Below, in pieces: positions 10,106-22,174 of a stretch of 64,000 nt of DNA; position 1 is the first letter of the stretch; each line of letters begins with the position of its first letter. Both the position numbers and the translations under genes were made by a program. The stretch is taken from NCBI GenBank assembly GCA_009739215.1, contig VSJF01000004.1, forward strand, positions 2,728,001 through 2,792,000, in the 5' to 3' direction. The stretch comes from Floccularia luteovirens (lineage: Eukaryota; Basidiomycota; Agaricomycetes; Agaricales; Squamanitaceae). Under the pieces are notes generated by a model that was given only the letters and a program-made list of their open reading frames with translations, did not search any database and had not been told where the DNA came from.

Positions 10106-10909
10106 GCTTATTTGGAGCCAAATAGTGCGTATAGCTAGAGATGCTCTTCACGATGCAAACATGCGCCGATTCCTTATATACCACACTTCCCGTCAACAAT
10201 TTCTACGACTACACACTCGATCACTGTAGTTTACTAATGGCGGATCGATATTCATTTCAGTCGTATTCCACATTGGTATGCACTATCTTTTTAACAATTC
10301 ATTCATCAGGAGACGGCCGATCATCATTGTGAGTGCTACCCTGTGATTCTCCCCCAATTAGCGCTGATATGTGTTGATGTAGATAATATCAGTCACTATC
10401 GATTTCAATGTGTCATCAGTACATTTGTCCCTTGAACGAGTTGCTTCATTTAGTCGCCCAGTGCCAGGAGACAGTCAGACCATGCTATTAAGCAACGTCT
10501 TCTTTACCAATATTAATTACACGTGTTGACAATATCAGTCACTATTCATTTCACTATCGTCCCATCTAGCACTGTAAATTTTGTTTTCGCAAGACCGGCC
10601 CCTTGCCGCGTGTCCACACTTCCTCCTGGTCTTAACCATCCCTCACACCACACCACCAATTTTTTGACTCGCAAAACCATTCGTACCACTTTGCTTTAGG
10701 TGCTTGCAAATTAACCTATCCAATTCTTACTAAGACGCTGGTATTACTCACACCACTGTTTGTTAAGCTGTCGCCATCGATCATCAAATCACCAATGAAC
10801 TCAACCTCCTCGACACATGTGGTCAAATAGCAGGTTTCCTCCATTGACCTTCCGCTCCCTTTACTGACCTCATAAACAGCACACCGAAAATACCATTCTT
10901 CCTCAATGG
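10106..10909. other. Putative promoter/5' region of NLR copy 1
   Basis: The part at 10180-10235 (cccgtcaacaatttctacg and tgtagttt) matches the 5' flank of NLR copy 2. The rest, about 670 bp between 10236 and 10907, has no counterpart in copy 2. Within it, a block containing aatatcagtcactat occurs twice (10386 and 10531). No gene is seen. The true first exon of the NLR gene may lie here. Confidence 0.5.
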
Positions 10910-13900
10910 TAAGTCACAATCTGGTTCTATGTTCGCTCTGCTAATAACTGCTGCTAGTCACCGTTGTGAAACGCAACAACTTGCCATACACACACAGTTT
11001 AACAAAGGTTCTGAAGAGAGAGACCTCATCGAGTATACACAGAGCGTCAAGCACGGCCTATTATGTCGTTGTCAAGCTCGATGAAAGTGAGGAAAGAACA
11101 ACAGTTTCAAAAAAAGGAAATAAATCGCCATTTTGGGAGGAACAATTCAAGTTGTATGTATTACTATACCTGCCAGGGTGTAGTGAATCTAAGTGATAAT
11201 ATTCGGGACAGTAATGCGACTACTTCATCCACTCTCCAGGTTGCAGTATATTGTGCGCATCCCGGAAGTTCCAAGGAAGATCACGTCATTTGCGAGACAA
11301 GGAAAGTTGTGCAAATTGGAGAAATTGTATGTCAAAATGAAGGTAATGATTGAATGCCTCGTTCACTCCAAGACAACATTGACACAAGCTTGTTCAGATG
11401 TAATCTATGCTCTGGATGTAGTTCACCCTGGATCATCGCAGGAGAAAGATCGCACCATATCACTACGGTTCGAAGTGGATAGTCTTGCCATTCTGTCGAC
11501 CACCGGTGGCAACAATACCATTGTTGAACCCCTAACACCCGGCCCAGAATTTCAAAAGATTAGTGAGAGATGGAGACGCTTTTTAGCTTCCCTGCAGTCG
11601 TTCTGTCTGGTTGCCAAAGACATGGCAGAGGTGAGTCATGCAAACCTTACCGTCGTAGTCACAATTTTATCGATGCACCTAGATTGACTCAAAGGCGAAA
11701 GTGGCGGTGATCGCAGTCACAGTCGTTCTGAAGGTATTCAATCCCGTTTTGAAAGGTTACATGGTGTTAAGCACCCATCATCTACACCAGATCATCAATG
11801 ATCAAATCGCCCGTGACGACAATATCGGAAACCTTGCATGTACGCTCACGGAACTGTACGATTGGCTAAGGGACAGCGGATCATTAGACAAGATAAGGTG
11901 TTTTGAGAAGACTGTGAAAAAGCTGTTGAACCAGACAACCGAGTGCGCTTATTTCATCCGCAAATATTATGAGACATATTCCTTTGGTTTGCATCAGTTT
12001 ATCTCTGTGTTTTTACATCAACATGACAATACCCTGTAGTCCAACGTGCCATGGCGAACATAGTATCTGAGGTCGATCCAACAATTATCCAGTATCAGTC
12101 AGTTTTCGGTCAGTTGAGGATTGAGCTGATATTGGGAACAAGCCTACAAACGAATTTGGTCTCGGTGCAAATACTGGAGAAGGTGACGAATATTGGTAAG
12201 TATAATAGGTGTTCGAGTATCACAGTTTAATTTACTCTTGTTTTACAGAAATTAAAACATATCTCAATGACTTCCCATGTCTTGAAAGGACAGCCTTCGA
12301 CCCAGACCATGCTGCAATGCGAGGCACCCATTGCGATCCTGTTATTGATAGCATTCTGAATTGGACTACTGGAAATGAGAAAGTCACAAAACATGTCTTC
12401 CTTCTGCTCGGACCTGCAAGGAGTGGCAAATCTTCAATTGCCCACTCTATCGCGTACCACTTTCGTGAGGAGGGGCGACTAGGGTGCGGAATATTCTTGC
12501 ATAATGGGATCGGAAGCAGAACTTCGCAGAGGATAAGCGGGACCATTATACGACATTTGGCCGAGTTCCATCCGGCGATTAAAGAAAAAATGGGTGAGCC
12601 AATCAGGGACTCAGATATTGCTCAGGCAGATATAGGTCGCCAATTCAACGAGTTGGTTGTAACACCTCTGGAGAAATTGGAGATGGTGGGACCAGTCCTC
12701 GTTATCATTGATGGCCTCGATGGATGCGAAGTTGTAGAAGACTGTTCCCGTGTCCTAGCTATTTTCAAAAACGAGTCACTGATGACTCGTCTCCCTCCAA
12801 ATTTCCGGTTTCTCATCACATTGCGTCCCAAACGAGACATTCAATATACCTTCATGCAACTGAACCACGTTTTCCACCATACACTACCGAACCCAGAGAA
12901 AAATGAGGCTTTAATCCAGAAAATTTTAAAAAATCTTGTACCGGCTCTCGATGGATACGAGATAGAAAAGATGAGGCATGAGTTCTTACGGAGAGCAGGA
13001 GGGGACGAAATATGGACTTCGATAGTCTGCAAAGCTGTTAAGCACCTATGCATCCAAACAGATTTGATCAGATTTACCGACATCCTACTTGCAAAACCGC
13101 TTCCCATGACACTGCAGGACTCAATAATGCAGCTACTTACCAGTATCTCCGAAGCATCAAACTCAAATTTCTGTGCACTACTTCCTTCCGTCGAAATATT
13201 CCATCAGCCGCTTCCTTTCGGGACAGATTACATCCCGACCAATGAAATGCATTGCACAGATTGTACGCCCTATGCGGAACGGATTATTTACAGTGTCGCT
13301 GAAGCATGCTTGGACAAGATGAATGGATTGCTACGACACAACAATGACATACATGGATTACTCACAACATTCACTCCGGACATCGGACTCAATGATTTGA
13401 CTCGGCTCATCAAGAAGCACATACCAAAGGATTTACAATACGCAGTCATGAATTGGATGGCATATATACTGGAGATCCAGCACCTGACCGACACCTTGAT
13501 GAACAAGCTCCACGAGCTATTGTCTGAACATCTGTTGCACTGGATTGAGGTGCTGAGTGTGATAGGACAGTTTGACGGACAGAGCATGTGTGCATCACTA
13601 CAACTCCTTGATGAACACATTTCGGTGAGTGTTCTGGTGGATGAGTTGCTTGTTGTGATGATTTATAGGTTGCTGTACACCCTTTAGAACCATAGATCGC
13701 ATTCCGAGCTTTGCAGAATAATCAAAAATGCCATCTGGCTTCTCCGTTCGTATGAATCCACAATATCCCAAGCACCCCTGCATATATACATCTCTGCCCT
13801 ACTCCTATTGACGCCCAACACGCTCTTGAACCAGCCATACGTTAGAGAGGTTGTTGGTGACAAGCCACAAATATTTATACCACGTCGTGACATTGTTTTG

Positions 13901-14998
13901 AGCATTATGTTATCGCCAAATGGTTCTCAACTCGTCAATTGTAGGAAGGACCAGACAGTTTGTATATGCGATGGAACGACCAGTGAAGAAGTTCACAGGA
14001 TGAAAGGCCAATCAAAAGAGGTTTACTGTGCGGTGTTCTCACCTGACGGAAAAAGGGTCGCTAGCTGTGGCCGTGATGAAACGATTCATGTCTGGGATGT
14101 TCAGACTGGTCGACTACTCAACAAACTGACTCACAAATATGTTCATTGGATGGAATTCTCTCTCGATGGCTCAAAGCTTCTGAGCCGTTCTGAGAATGAT
14201 ACAATCATGTGGAAGTTGGACACTGTTGACGTCATTGGAAAACGACGAATTAGATCATTTTACTCAAGTGCAACGTTCTCGCCTAACGGACAAGTAGCAA
14301 CGACGTCATACAAAGAAATCTTGATCTTTGATTCCAAATTCGAACATCAAATTGCAACGCTCAATGGTCACAAAAATGATGTTAAACGAGTTGCGTGGTC
14401 AGTCGACGGGTCCAAGTTGGCCTCTTCATCAAAGACAGAGACACTGCTCTGGGATGCAAAGCAGATGTCCCTGATTACCATCTTGAACGCAAATACTGAT
14501 GATATCTTCTCTCTCAGATTCACTGCAAATCAACTTTCTCTAATCACGAATATCTTTGGTTACCCACACCCACACTTTACAATCATTCTTCACACTTGGG
14601 ACCTCGATACACCAAATTATATTTGCATCACTAAATCCATCACACATCAAAACATTACCAGCGCAGATGTACGTTTGGATCTCAGACGGGTCGTAGCTGG
14701 GACATATGATGGTGACATTCTCATGTGGCACATCGATTCTCTTCCGACACTCTCACCCAAAGACATCGATAATCTACGTAAACCACATACCATCACATTC
14801 CACGAGCCTTTCAATGCTCTTATATCAGCACACCACATCGACCGTGAAGGTTGGGTATGTGCCGAGGACGGGCGGAAGATTGTCTGGGTCTCAAAGTACA
14901 GACTAGCTTATACTATCAAGCGTTCTATTGGGAAATTGGAGTTTTTAGACTTCAAGGATGAGACGAGATTGGTTATAGAGTGCCCTTCAATTAAGTAG
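10910..14998 (+). CDS. C2-NACHT-WD40 NLR-like protein, copy 1
   Basis: STAND-class ATPase of the fungal NLR type, expected to sense a ligand through its repeats and oligomerise on nucleotide exchange. Order of parts: C2-like domain (exon from 10953: LPYTHSLTKVLK, STAYYVVVKLDE, FWEEQFKL), a helical linker in several short exons (11.2-12.2 kb), NACHT (12.25-13.62 kb) with P-loop GPARSGKSS near 12409 and Walker B LVIIDGLDGCE near 12698, a helical region, then WD40 repeats (13.69-15.0 kb) such as CAVFSPDGKRVASCG followed by IHVWDVQTGRLL. Exons join across GT-AG introns and the last exon ends with a stop at 14998. The start codon is unresolved: the exon before 10953 must end in a phase that does not fit the ATG at 10906. 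The WD units differ clearly from one another, unlike the near-identical repeats of HET-D/HET-E. Copy 2 lies tail to tail with it. Confidence 0.9.
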
Positions 14999-15304
14999 TT
15001 GTGTATCTATATTCAAATATTCATTCTATGACTGCAAAAACTTGAATTTGATCGACCAAACCTACATCATTATTGTTCTTCTGAGCAGCTGGAGATCAAA
15101 CCAATCAATGCCCTTCATCGGTAACTGGATAAAAAAATTGCTTGAGACTAGCTTGTAACGTCGATCACCAGGTGTCAGAGAACGAACGCAAGCTATCAGT
15201 GTATGCCCATGCCTTGTAATCAAGTACTTCTTGCATGGGGGATCCAATCTCATGTTTATGTGAGACGCAATTGCCAAACAACCAACATCGTTGGATCTCT
15301 TGAT

Positions 15305-15590
15305 TCCTTTCACTATGTAACACCGCTAGTCGTACAAAATTTATTTTCTGCAACTCACGAGTCCAGATTTCCGAGTCGGAAACCAGCATGGCCATATGCC
15401 TTCGTTGAAGTTGGTCATATTTGGAATTGAACCTCGAAACTCACCCAATCCACGCAACGTCCCTACTGTTAACGTTAAAACTTTGGAGAAAGAACTCGAT
15501 AGAGAAGTTGAGGTTATCTGGAGCTCGAAGAATTCGATGAAACGCACCTTGTTTAGGAGCGGATCGAGGGATGCAATGGTCTAAAGCACA
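15305..15590 (+). pseudogene. Rad4/XPC gene fragment 2, between the NLR copies
   Basis: Reads TPLVVQNLFSATHESRFPS, matching TPLALQNAFAVIHKSRIPD of the complete gene. It then skips about 60 bp (the NNLVDW segment) and resumes as VGHIWN, and in another frame as VKTLEKELDREVEVIWSS, where the full gene has IETLEEILGGEVEVIRSS. It ends with FRSGSRDAMV and a stop. The internal deletion and frame change make it non-functional. It is followed by a Rab11 fragment in the same orientation, the order also seen at 20.3-21 kb. Confidence 0.85.
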
Positions 15591-15739
15591 GCGATATCCT
15601 GGAAGGTATGGAGCCGTGAGTCAATCATGGAAGGCATGCCAATATCTGATCATTCTCTGTACGATGCTGTTCCACACGAAGGGTCCATAGTTTTACCATC
15701 ATTTTAGTTATATTCTTACGCAGCATTTAATGTAACAGT

Positions 15740-15925
15740 GAACTCCGAAAGAAGGAATCAACAATGGCTTAAGCGACAACACAACTCAGAACAGAAGTAG
15801 AGTTGCATTTTTTGAATCATTAGCAAGTCGTAGACCTTGCTCAATGGAATGTCAGTGTGGTACTAATACCTTGAGGTATATTCATTACATGTCCGACTCA
15901 TTCATGCCATGCAATATATCATCCT
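15740..15925 (+). pseudogene. Rab11 3'-end fragment
   Basis: Starts ctccgaaagaaggaatca and continues gcgacaacacaactcagaac, nearly the same as the end of the intact Rab11 gene (minus strand, about 21.12-21.19 kb). After the position of the stop codon it still matches the gene's 3' flank (gcaagtcgtagaccttg, then gtggtactaata and gtatattcattacat). The cysteine codons at the C-terminus are lost. Only the last exon and 3' UTR are copied, so it is a DNA-level fragment and not a gene. Confidence 0.85.
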
Positions 15926-16109
15926 TTTCGTGATATATATTATTTGATTGAAGGTTTTGTTTGACATCATAGCTTGTGCCTAAAATACATTTTGAAAACA
16001 TCACATTTACATGTGTTTCAAAGGACAGTCATAACGAGATAATTGTTGGTGGTGCTGATATGTATAGATGGAATGAGTATCTCAGATATTTGGTTGTAGA
16101 TACACAACT

Positions 16110-16299
16110 ACTCAATAGAGGAAGACTTTATAACTAATCTAGTCTCACCCTCGTCATTCAAAAAACTCAAATTTGCCAGTAGAGCACTTGATGGTATAAG
16201 GTGGCTCATGATTCAAAACCTAGGCAATCTTATCCCCGTCCTCGGTGCATACTCAACCATAGGGTTGACGTGGTGTACTGATCTGAGAGCGTCGAAAGG
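16110..16299 (-). pseudogene. Untranslated remnant of the NLR copy 2 C-terminus
   Basis: Read on the minus strand beyond the premature stop, the sequence still follows the last 66 codons of copy 1 (PFDALRS for PFNALIS, HHVN for HHID, ETRLVI near the end), but with a further frameshift and a second stop. It ends with gtagttgtgtatcta, as copy 1 does after its real stop codon. It marks the original gene end. Confidence 0.8.
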
Positions 16300-19200
16300 C
16301 TAGTGGAATGTGATGGTATGTGGTTTATGTAGATCATCGATGTCTTTGTGAGAGAGTGTCGGAAGAGAATCGATGTGCCACATGAGAATGTCACCATCAT
16401 CGGTCCCGGCTACAACTCGACCAAGGTCCAAACGTGCATCTGCACTGCAAATGGAGTGACGTGTAATGAATTTAGTAACGCAACGATAATTTTGTGTATC
16501 AATGTCCCATGTGTGAAGAAGGGTCATTCCAAAGTTATCCGTAACAATAGATCTAAGTTGATTGGCAGTGAATTTGAGAGACAAGATTGAATCTGAGTCA
16601 GTTTCCGCATTCAAGACAGCAATCAGAGAGTACTGGTTTGTGTCCCAGAGCAGTGTCTCTGTCTTCGATGAAGAGGCCAACTTGGACCCGTCGAGCGACC
16701 ACGCAACTTGTTGGACACCTTTTTTGTGACAATCGAGCACGGCAATTTGTTGTTCAAGTTTGAAATCAAAGATCAAGATTCTATGGGATGATGCCATTGC
16801 TACTTGTTGTCCATTGGGTGAGAATTTCGCACATGAGTACAATGATGTAACTTTTCGTTTTCCTATGAAGTCGCCAGTGTCCGACTTCCACATGACGAGT
16901 TCAACGTCGGAGCAACTCAGAAGTTTTGAGCCGTCTTGAGAGAAATCCACCCATTCAACCAATCCAATATGAGTCAATTTGTTGAGTAGTTGCCCAGTCT
17001 GAACATCCCAGACGCGAATTGTTCTATCATTACCACAGCTAGCGACCCTCTGTCCATTAGGTGAGAATATTGCACAGTTAACCTCATCTAAATGGCCCTT
17101 CATCATGTGGACTTCTTCACCAGTCGTTCCGTCGCATATACGAACTGTCTGGTCCTTCCCACAACTGACGAGTTGGGAACCATTTGGCGATGATACAACG
17201 CTCCAAACAAGGCCACGATGCGGTTTAACAATGTCTCGTCTGTCATCAACATCCTCTCTAATGTGTGGCTGGTACAGGAGTGTGTTGGGTGTCAATAGAT
17301 GTAGGGCAGAAATGTATACGTGCAGGGGTGCTTTGGATATTATGGATTCATACGAACGAAGAAACCAGATGGCATTTTTGATCATTCTGCAAAGCTCAGA
17401 ATGCAATCCATGGTTCTGAAAGATGTTCAGCAACCCCATAAATCATCAGAACGAGCAACTCATCAATCAAAACACTCACCAAAATGTGCTCACCAAGGAG
17501 CTGTAGTGATGCGCACACCCTCTGTCCGTCAAGCTGTCCTATCACACTCAGCACCTCGATCCAGTGCAATAGATGTTCAGACAATAGCTCGTGGAGCTTG
17601 TTCATCAAAGTGTCGGTCAGGTGGTGGATCTCTAATATATATGCCATCCAATTCACAATTGCGTATTGTAGATTTTTTGGTATGTGCTTCTCGATGAGCC
17701 GAGCCAAACCATCGATACCGATGTCCACCGTGGATGTTGTGAGTAATCCATGTATGTCATTATTGTGCCGCAGCGATCCATTCATCTTGTCTAAGCATGC
17801 TTCAGCAACACAATAGAGACTCCATTCCACAATAGGTGTATGGTTGATACAATGCATTGCATTAGTCAAGACGCGGTCTGTCCCGAAAGGAAGCAGCTGA
17901 TAGAATGTCTCGACACAAGAAAGTGGTGTACCGAAATTTGAGATTAAGATGCTAGTAAGCAGCTGCGTTACCGAGTCCTGCAGTGTCATGGGAAGTGGTT
18001 GCGCGAAAAGGATGTCAATAAATCTGATTAAATGTATGTGGGTATATGCGAGCTCTAGAGCCTTGCAGGCTATCGAGGTCCATATTTCATCCCCTCCTGC
18101 CCGCCGCAGAAACTCGCGCCTCACCCTTTCTATTCCGTATTCACCAAAAGCCGATGATCGTACAATCTGAGGATCGTTTAAAGTCTTCTCGATTAAAGCT
18201 TCGTTTTTCCCTAGGTTCGGTAGTGTGTGGAGACAAACATGGTTCAATTGCGTGAAAGTATATTGAATATCCCGTTTAGGACGCATTGTGATGAGAAAGC
18301 GGAAATTTGAAGGGAGACGAGTCATCAGTGACTCGTTTTTGAAAATCGACAGGATGCGGTGACGGTCTTCTACATCTTCGCAATCATCGAGGCCATCAAT
18401 GATAATGAGAACTGGTCCTACCATCTCCAATTTCTCTAGAGGTGTTACAACCAACTCGTTAAATTGTCGCCCTATATCTGCCTGAGCAATATCTGAGTTC
18501 CTGATTGGTTCACCCATTTTTTCTTTAATCGCCGGATGTAACTCAGCCAAGTGTCGTATGATAGTCCCACTTATCCTCTGCGAAGTTCTACTTCCGATCC
18601 CATTATGCAAGAAGATTCCGCACCCTAGTCGCCCTTCCTCACGAAAGTGGTGCGCGATGAAGTGGGCAATCGAAGATTTGCCACTCCTTGAGGGTCCGTG
18701 CAGGAGGAAAACACGTTTGGTGGCATCCTCATTCCCAGTGGCCCACCTCAGAATGTTATCGATAACAGGATCACAATGGGTACCTCGCATTGCGGCATGG
18801 TCTGGATCGAAAGCTGTCCGTTCAAGGCATGGGAAGCGATTGAGATATAATTGAATGTCTGTAAAATAAAACTTAATTAAACTATTACCTAAATACCATC
18901 ATACTTACCAATGTTAGTCACCCTCTCCAATATCTGAACCGCAACCAAACTCGTTTGTAGGCTGGTTCCCAATAACAACTCAATCCTCAGCTGATCAAAA
19001 ACTGACTGATACTGGATGATTGTTGCATCGACCTCGGAAACTATGTTCGCCATGGCACGTTGGACTGGATGTTGTCATGTTAGAGTAAAACACAGAGATA
19101 AAATGATGCGAACCAAAGGAATGTGTCTCGTAATATTTACGAATAAAATAAGCGCACTCGGACGTCTGGTTCAACAGCTTTTTCACGGTCTTCTCAAAAG

Positions 19201-20261
19201 ACCTTATCTTGTCAAATGATCCGCTGTCTCGCAGCCAATCGTACAGCTCTGCGAGCGTGCATGCAAGGTTCCCAATGTCCCCGTCACGGGTAACTTGATC
19301 ATTGATGACCTTGTGTAGATGATAGGTGCCTAATATCGTATAATATCCAACTTAAATAAATACCTTGAGAACGACTGAGACTGCGATCACTGCCACTTTT
19401 GCCTTTGAGTCTATCTAGGTACATCGATGAAGATGTTGACTGTAATCGTAAGTATCACATGACATACCTCTGCAATATTTTGGGCAACCAGGCAGAACGA
19501 TTGCAGGGAAGCTAAAAAGCGGTTCCATCTTTCACTGATCGTTCGAAATTCTGGGCCAGCTATTGGAAGTTCGACCATAGTATTATTGCCACCAGTGGAC
19601 GGCGGAATTGCAAGGCCATCAACTTTGAATCGTAGTGATATTGTGCGATTTTTCTCCCGCGATGATCTTGGTTGAACAGTATCTAGGGCAAAGATAACAT
19701 CTGAACAAGCTTATGTCAATGTTATCTCAGGGTGAACAAGACATTCTACCATTACCATCATTTTGAAATAGATTTTCCCCAATTTGTGCAACTTTTCTCG
19801 TCTCACAAACAATATGGTCTGCTTCGGAACTTCCGGGATGTGCACAGTATACTGTAATTCGCAAAGTGGAGGACATATTCATAGTGCTGTATCACTTAGA
19901 TTCATCACACCCCGGAGGTATGGAATGCAGGCAATACGTACAACCTGAATTGTTCCCCCCAAGATGGCGATTTGTTTCCTTTTGTTGAAACCGTCGTTTT
20001 TTTCTCAGTGTCATCGATCTTGACAACGACATAATAGGCCGTGCTCGAGGCTCTGCGTATACTCGGTGAGTTCTCGCTCTTGAAGGCGTTTGAAATTCCG
20101 TGAGCGTATGGCAAGTTGCTGCACTTCAGGACGGTGACTAGCAAGTGTTGTAAGGAAAGTGAACACAAAACCAAATTGTGACTTACCAAACTACAGCAAT
20201 CATGCAAGCGCTCCGAGTCGTAGAAATTGTTGGTGGGAAACGTAGTGTACCCTCCATGCAA
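16300..20261 (-). CDS. C2-NACHT-WD40 NLR-like protein, copy 2, C-terminally truncated
   Basis: Inverted paralogue of copy 1 with the same architecture. C2-like exon: LPYAHGISNAFK, STAYYVVVKIDD, SWGEQFRL (about 19.95-20.14 kb). NACHT: P-loop HGPSRSGKSS near 18690 and Walker B LIIIDGLDDCED near 18390. WD40 exon 16300-17400: CAIFSPNGQRVASCG, IRVWDVQTGQLL and others. Long stretches of the NACHT domain equal copy 1 residue for residue, while the region around 17.85-18.2 kb has diverged. A TAG at 16300-16302 replaces the GAG of copy 1 and removes the last 66 residues, that is about one WD unit. Its 5' end lacks about 670 bp present in copy 1, and no confident start codon is found; a frame open from 20261 reads through the first intron. 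It may be a recent pseudogene or a shortened, still expressed allele. Confidence 0.8.
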
Positions 20262-20334
20262 ACTATTTGGCTTGTCAAAGAAAAATTTCCCAAATCTTGA
20301 ATGTCAGATGAGAATTAACGTGCTTGTAGTACAT

Positions 20335-20430
20335 TGATGAATAATTTGGTCAATTGCAAACCTTTTCAAAGTTAAAATGTTAACATCCGTAAACCTACTA
20401 AACGCAATGCCATCTTGATACTAGACAGGA
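20335..20430 (+). pseudogene. Rad4/XPC gene fragment 3, upstream of NLR copy 2
   Basis: Plus-strand reading LMNNLVNCKPFQS, a frameshift, then RNAILILDR, equivalent to fragment 1 (AAMNNLVDW ... NAILVSDRK). It is placed upstream of and divergent to NLR copy 2, just as fragment 1 is to copy 1, so the pair was duplicated together with the NLR gene. Sequence further out (ttttacatctrcttca and tatttcctgtctrrta on the opposite strand) also matches between the copies. Confidence 0.75.
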
Positions 20431-20708
20431 AATAATTTGGTGGAGTGAGAAGTTAGAGTTGTCCGGAACTTGAGGAAATTGATGAAGCAGATGTAAAACG
20501 GGGGCGGGGGTATGAGTAAATGTAAACCGTAGTTGATGGAGAGGTTGAACACGTAGCAATTTCTGACATCATTTCCATACTGACAATCATCTTTTTCTCG
20601 TAAAGTACCCAGGCATGGTACTTTACAAGCAAATCAATTGCATCAGCACATTCATCTTGCCGTACGGGTGCTTCTGTGATTGTCACTATGTAGTTGGTGG
20701 ACCATCAG

Positions 20709-20985
20709 TTGCTATCGCGCGGCAGTAGGTCCCCTACGTACAAAACATCGCCAAGCAAACTACATATGTCAGCGTAATGCGGCTACAGGAGTTGCAGATT
20801 CTAGTATTGTGATCATGCTGGTTGGGAATAAGAATGATCCCAAACAATTGCAGGCGGTGACTACAAGGAGGCGAAAGGATTATTTGGTTTGTGTTTCTTA
20901 AGTTTCCCGGGGTTCCGACATGATTACTGAAAATTGGGCCGCTGCCGACAGCTTGTCTTTCATCTAAACATCCGCCCTCGAATTA
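20709..20985 (+). pseudogene. Rab11 internal fragment with intron remnants
   Basis: Starts with gctatcgcgcggcagtagg, the counterpart of YYRGAVG in Rab11, and continues through IVIMLVGNK and AVTT. It then keeps a degraded form of the next intron (ending ctgaaaattg in both) and the start of the ENNLSFIETSA-type exon, where an early stop appears. Retained intron sequence shows it came from genomic DNA and not from a transcript. It lies head-on to the intact Rab11 gene, only about 130 bp from its stop codon. Confidence 0.85.
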
Positions 20986-21118
20986 CTGGATGATTCATTC
21001 CATTGCATAAGAAAGTCAGATATATGTAATGAATATACTGCAACGTATTAGTACCACATTAACTTCCCGTTATCCAAGGTCTACGACTTGCAGATAGCAC
21101 AAAAAATCCAACTCTAAT

Positions 21119-22174
<1,056 letters not shown>

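Noticed and set aside
10906..10908. ATG before gtaagtcac taken as start of NLR copy 1
   Set aside because: Splicing the following 49-bp intron puts this ATG out of frame with the C2 domain and leads to a stop four codons later.
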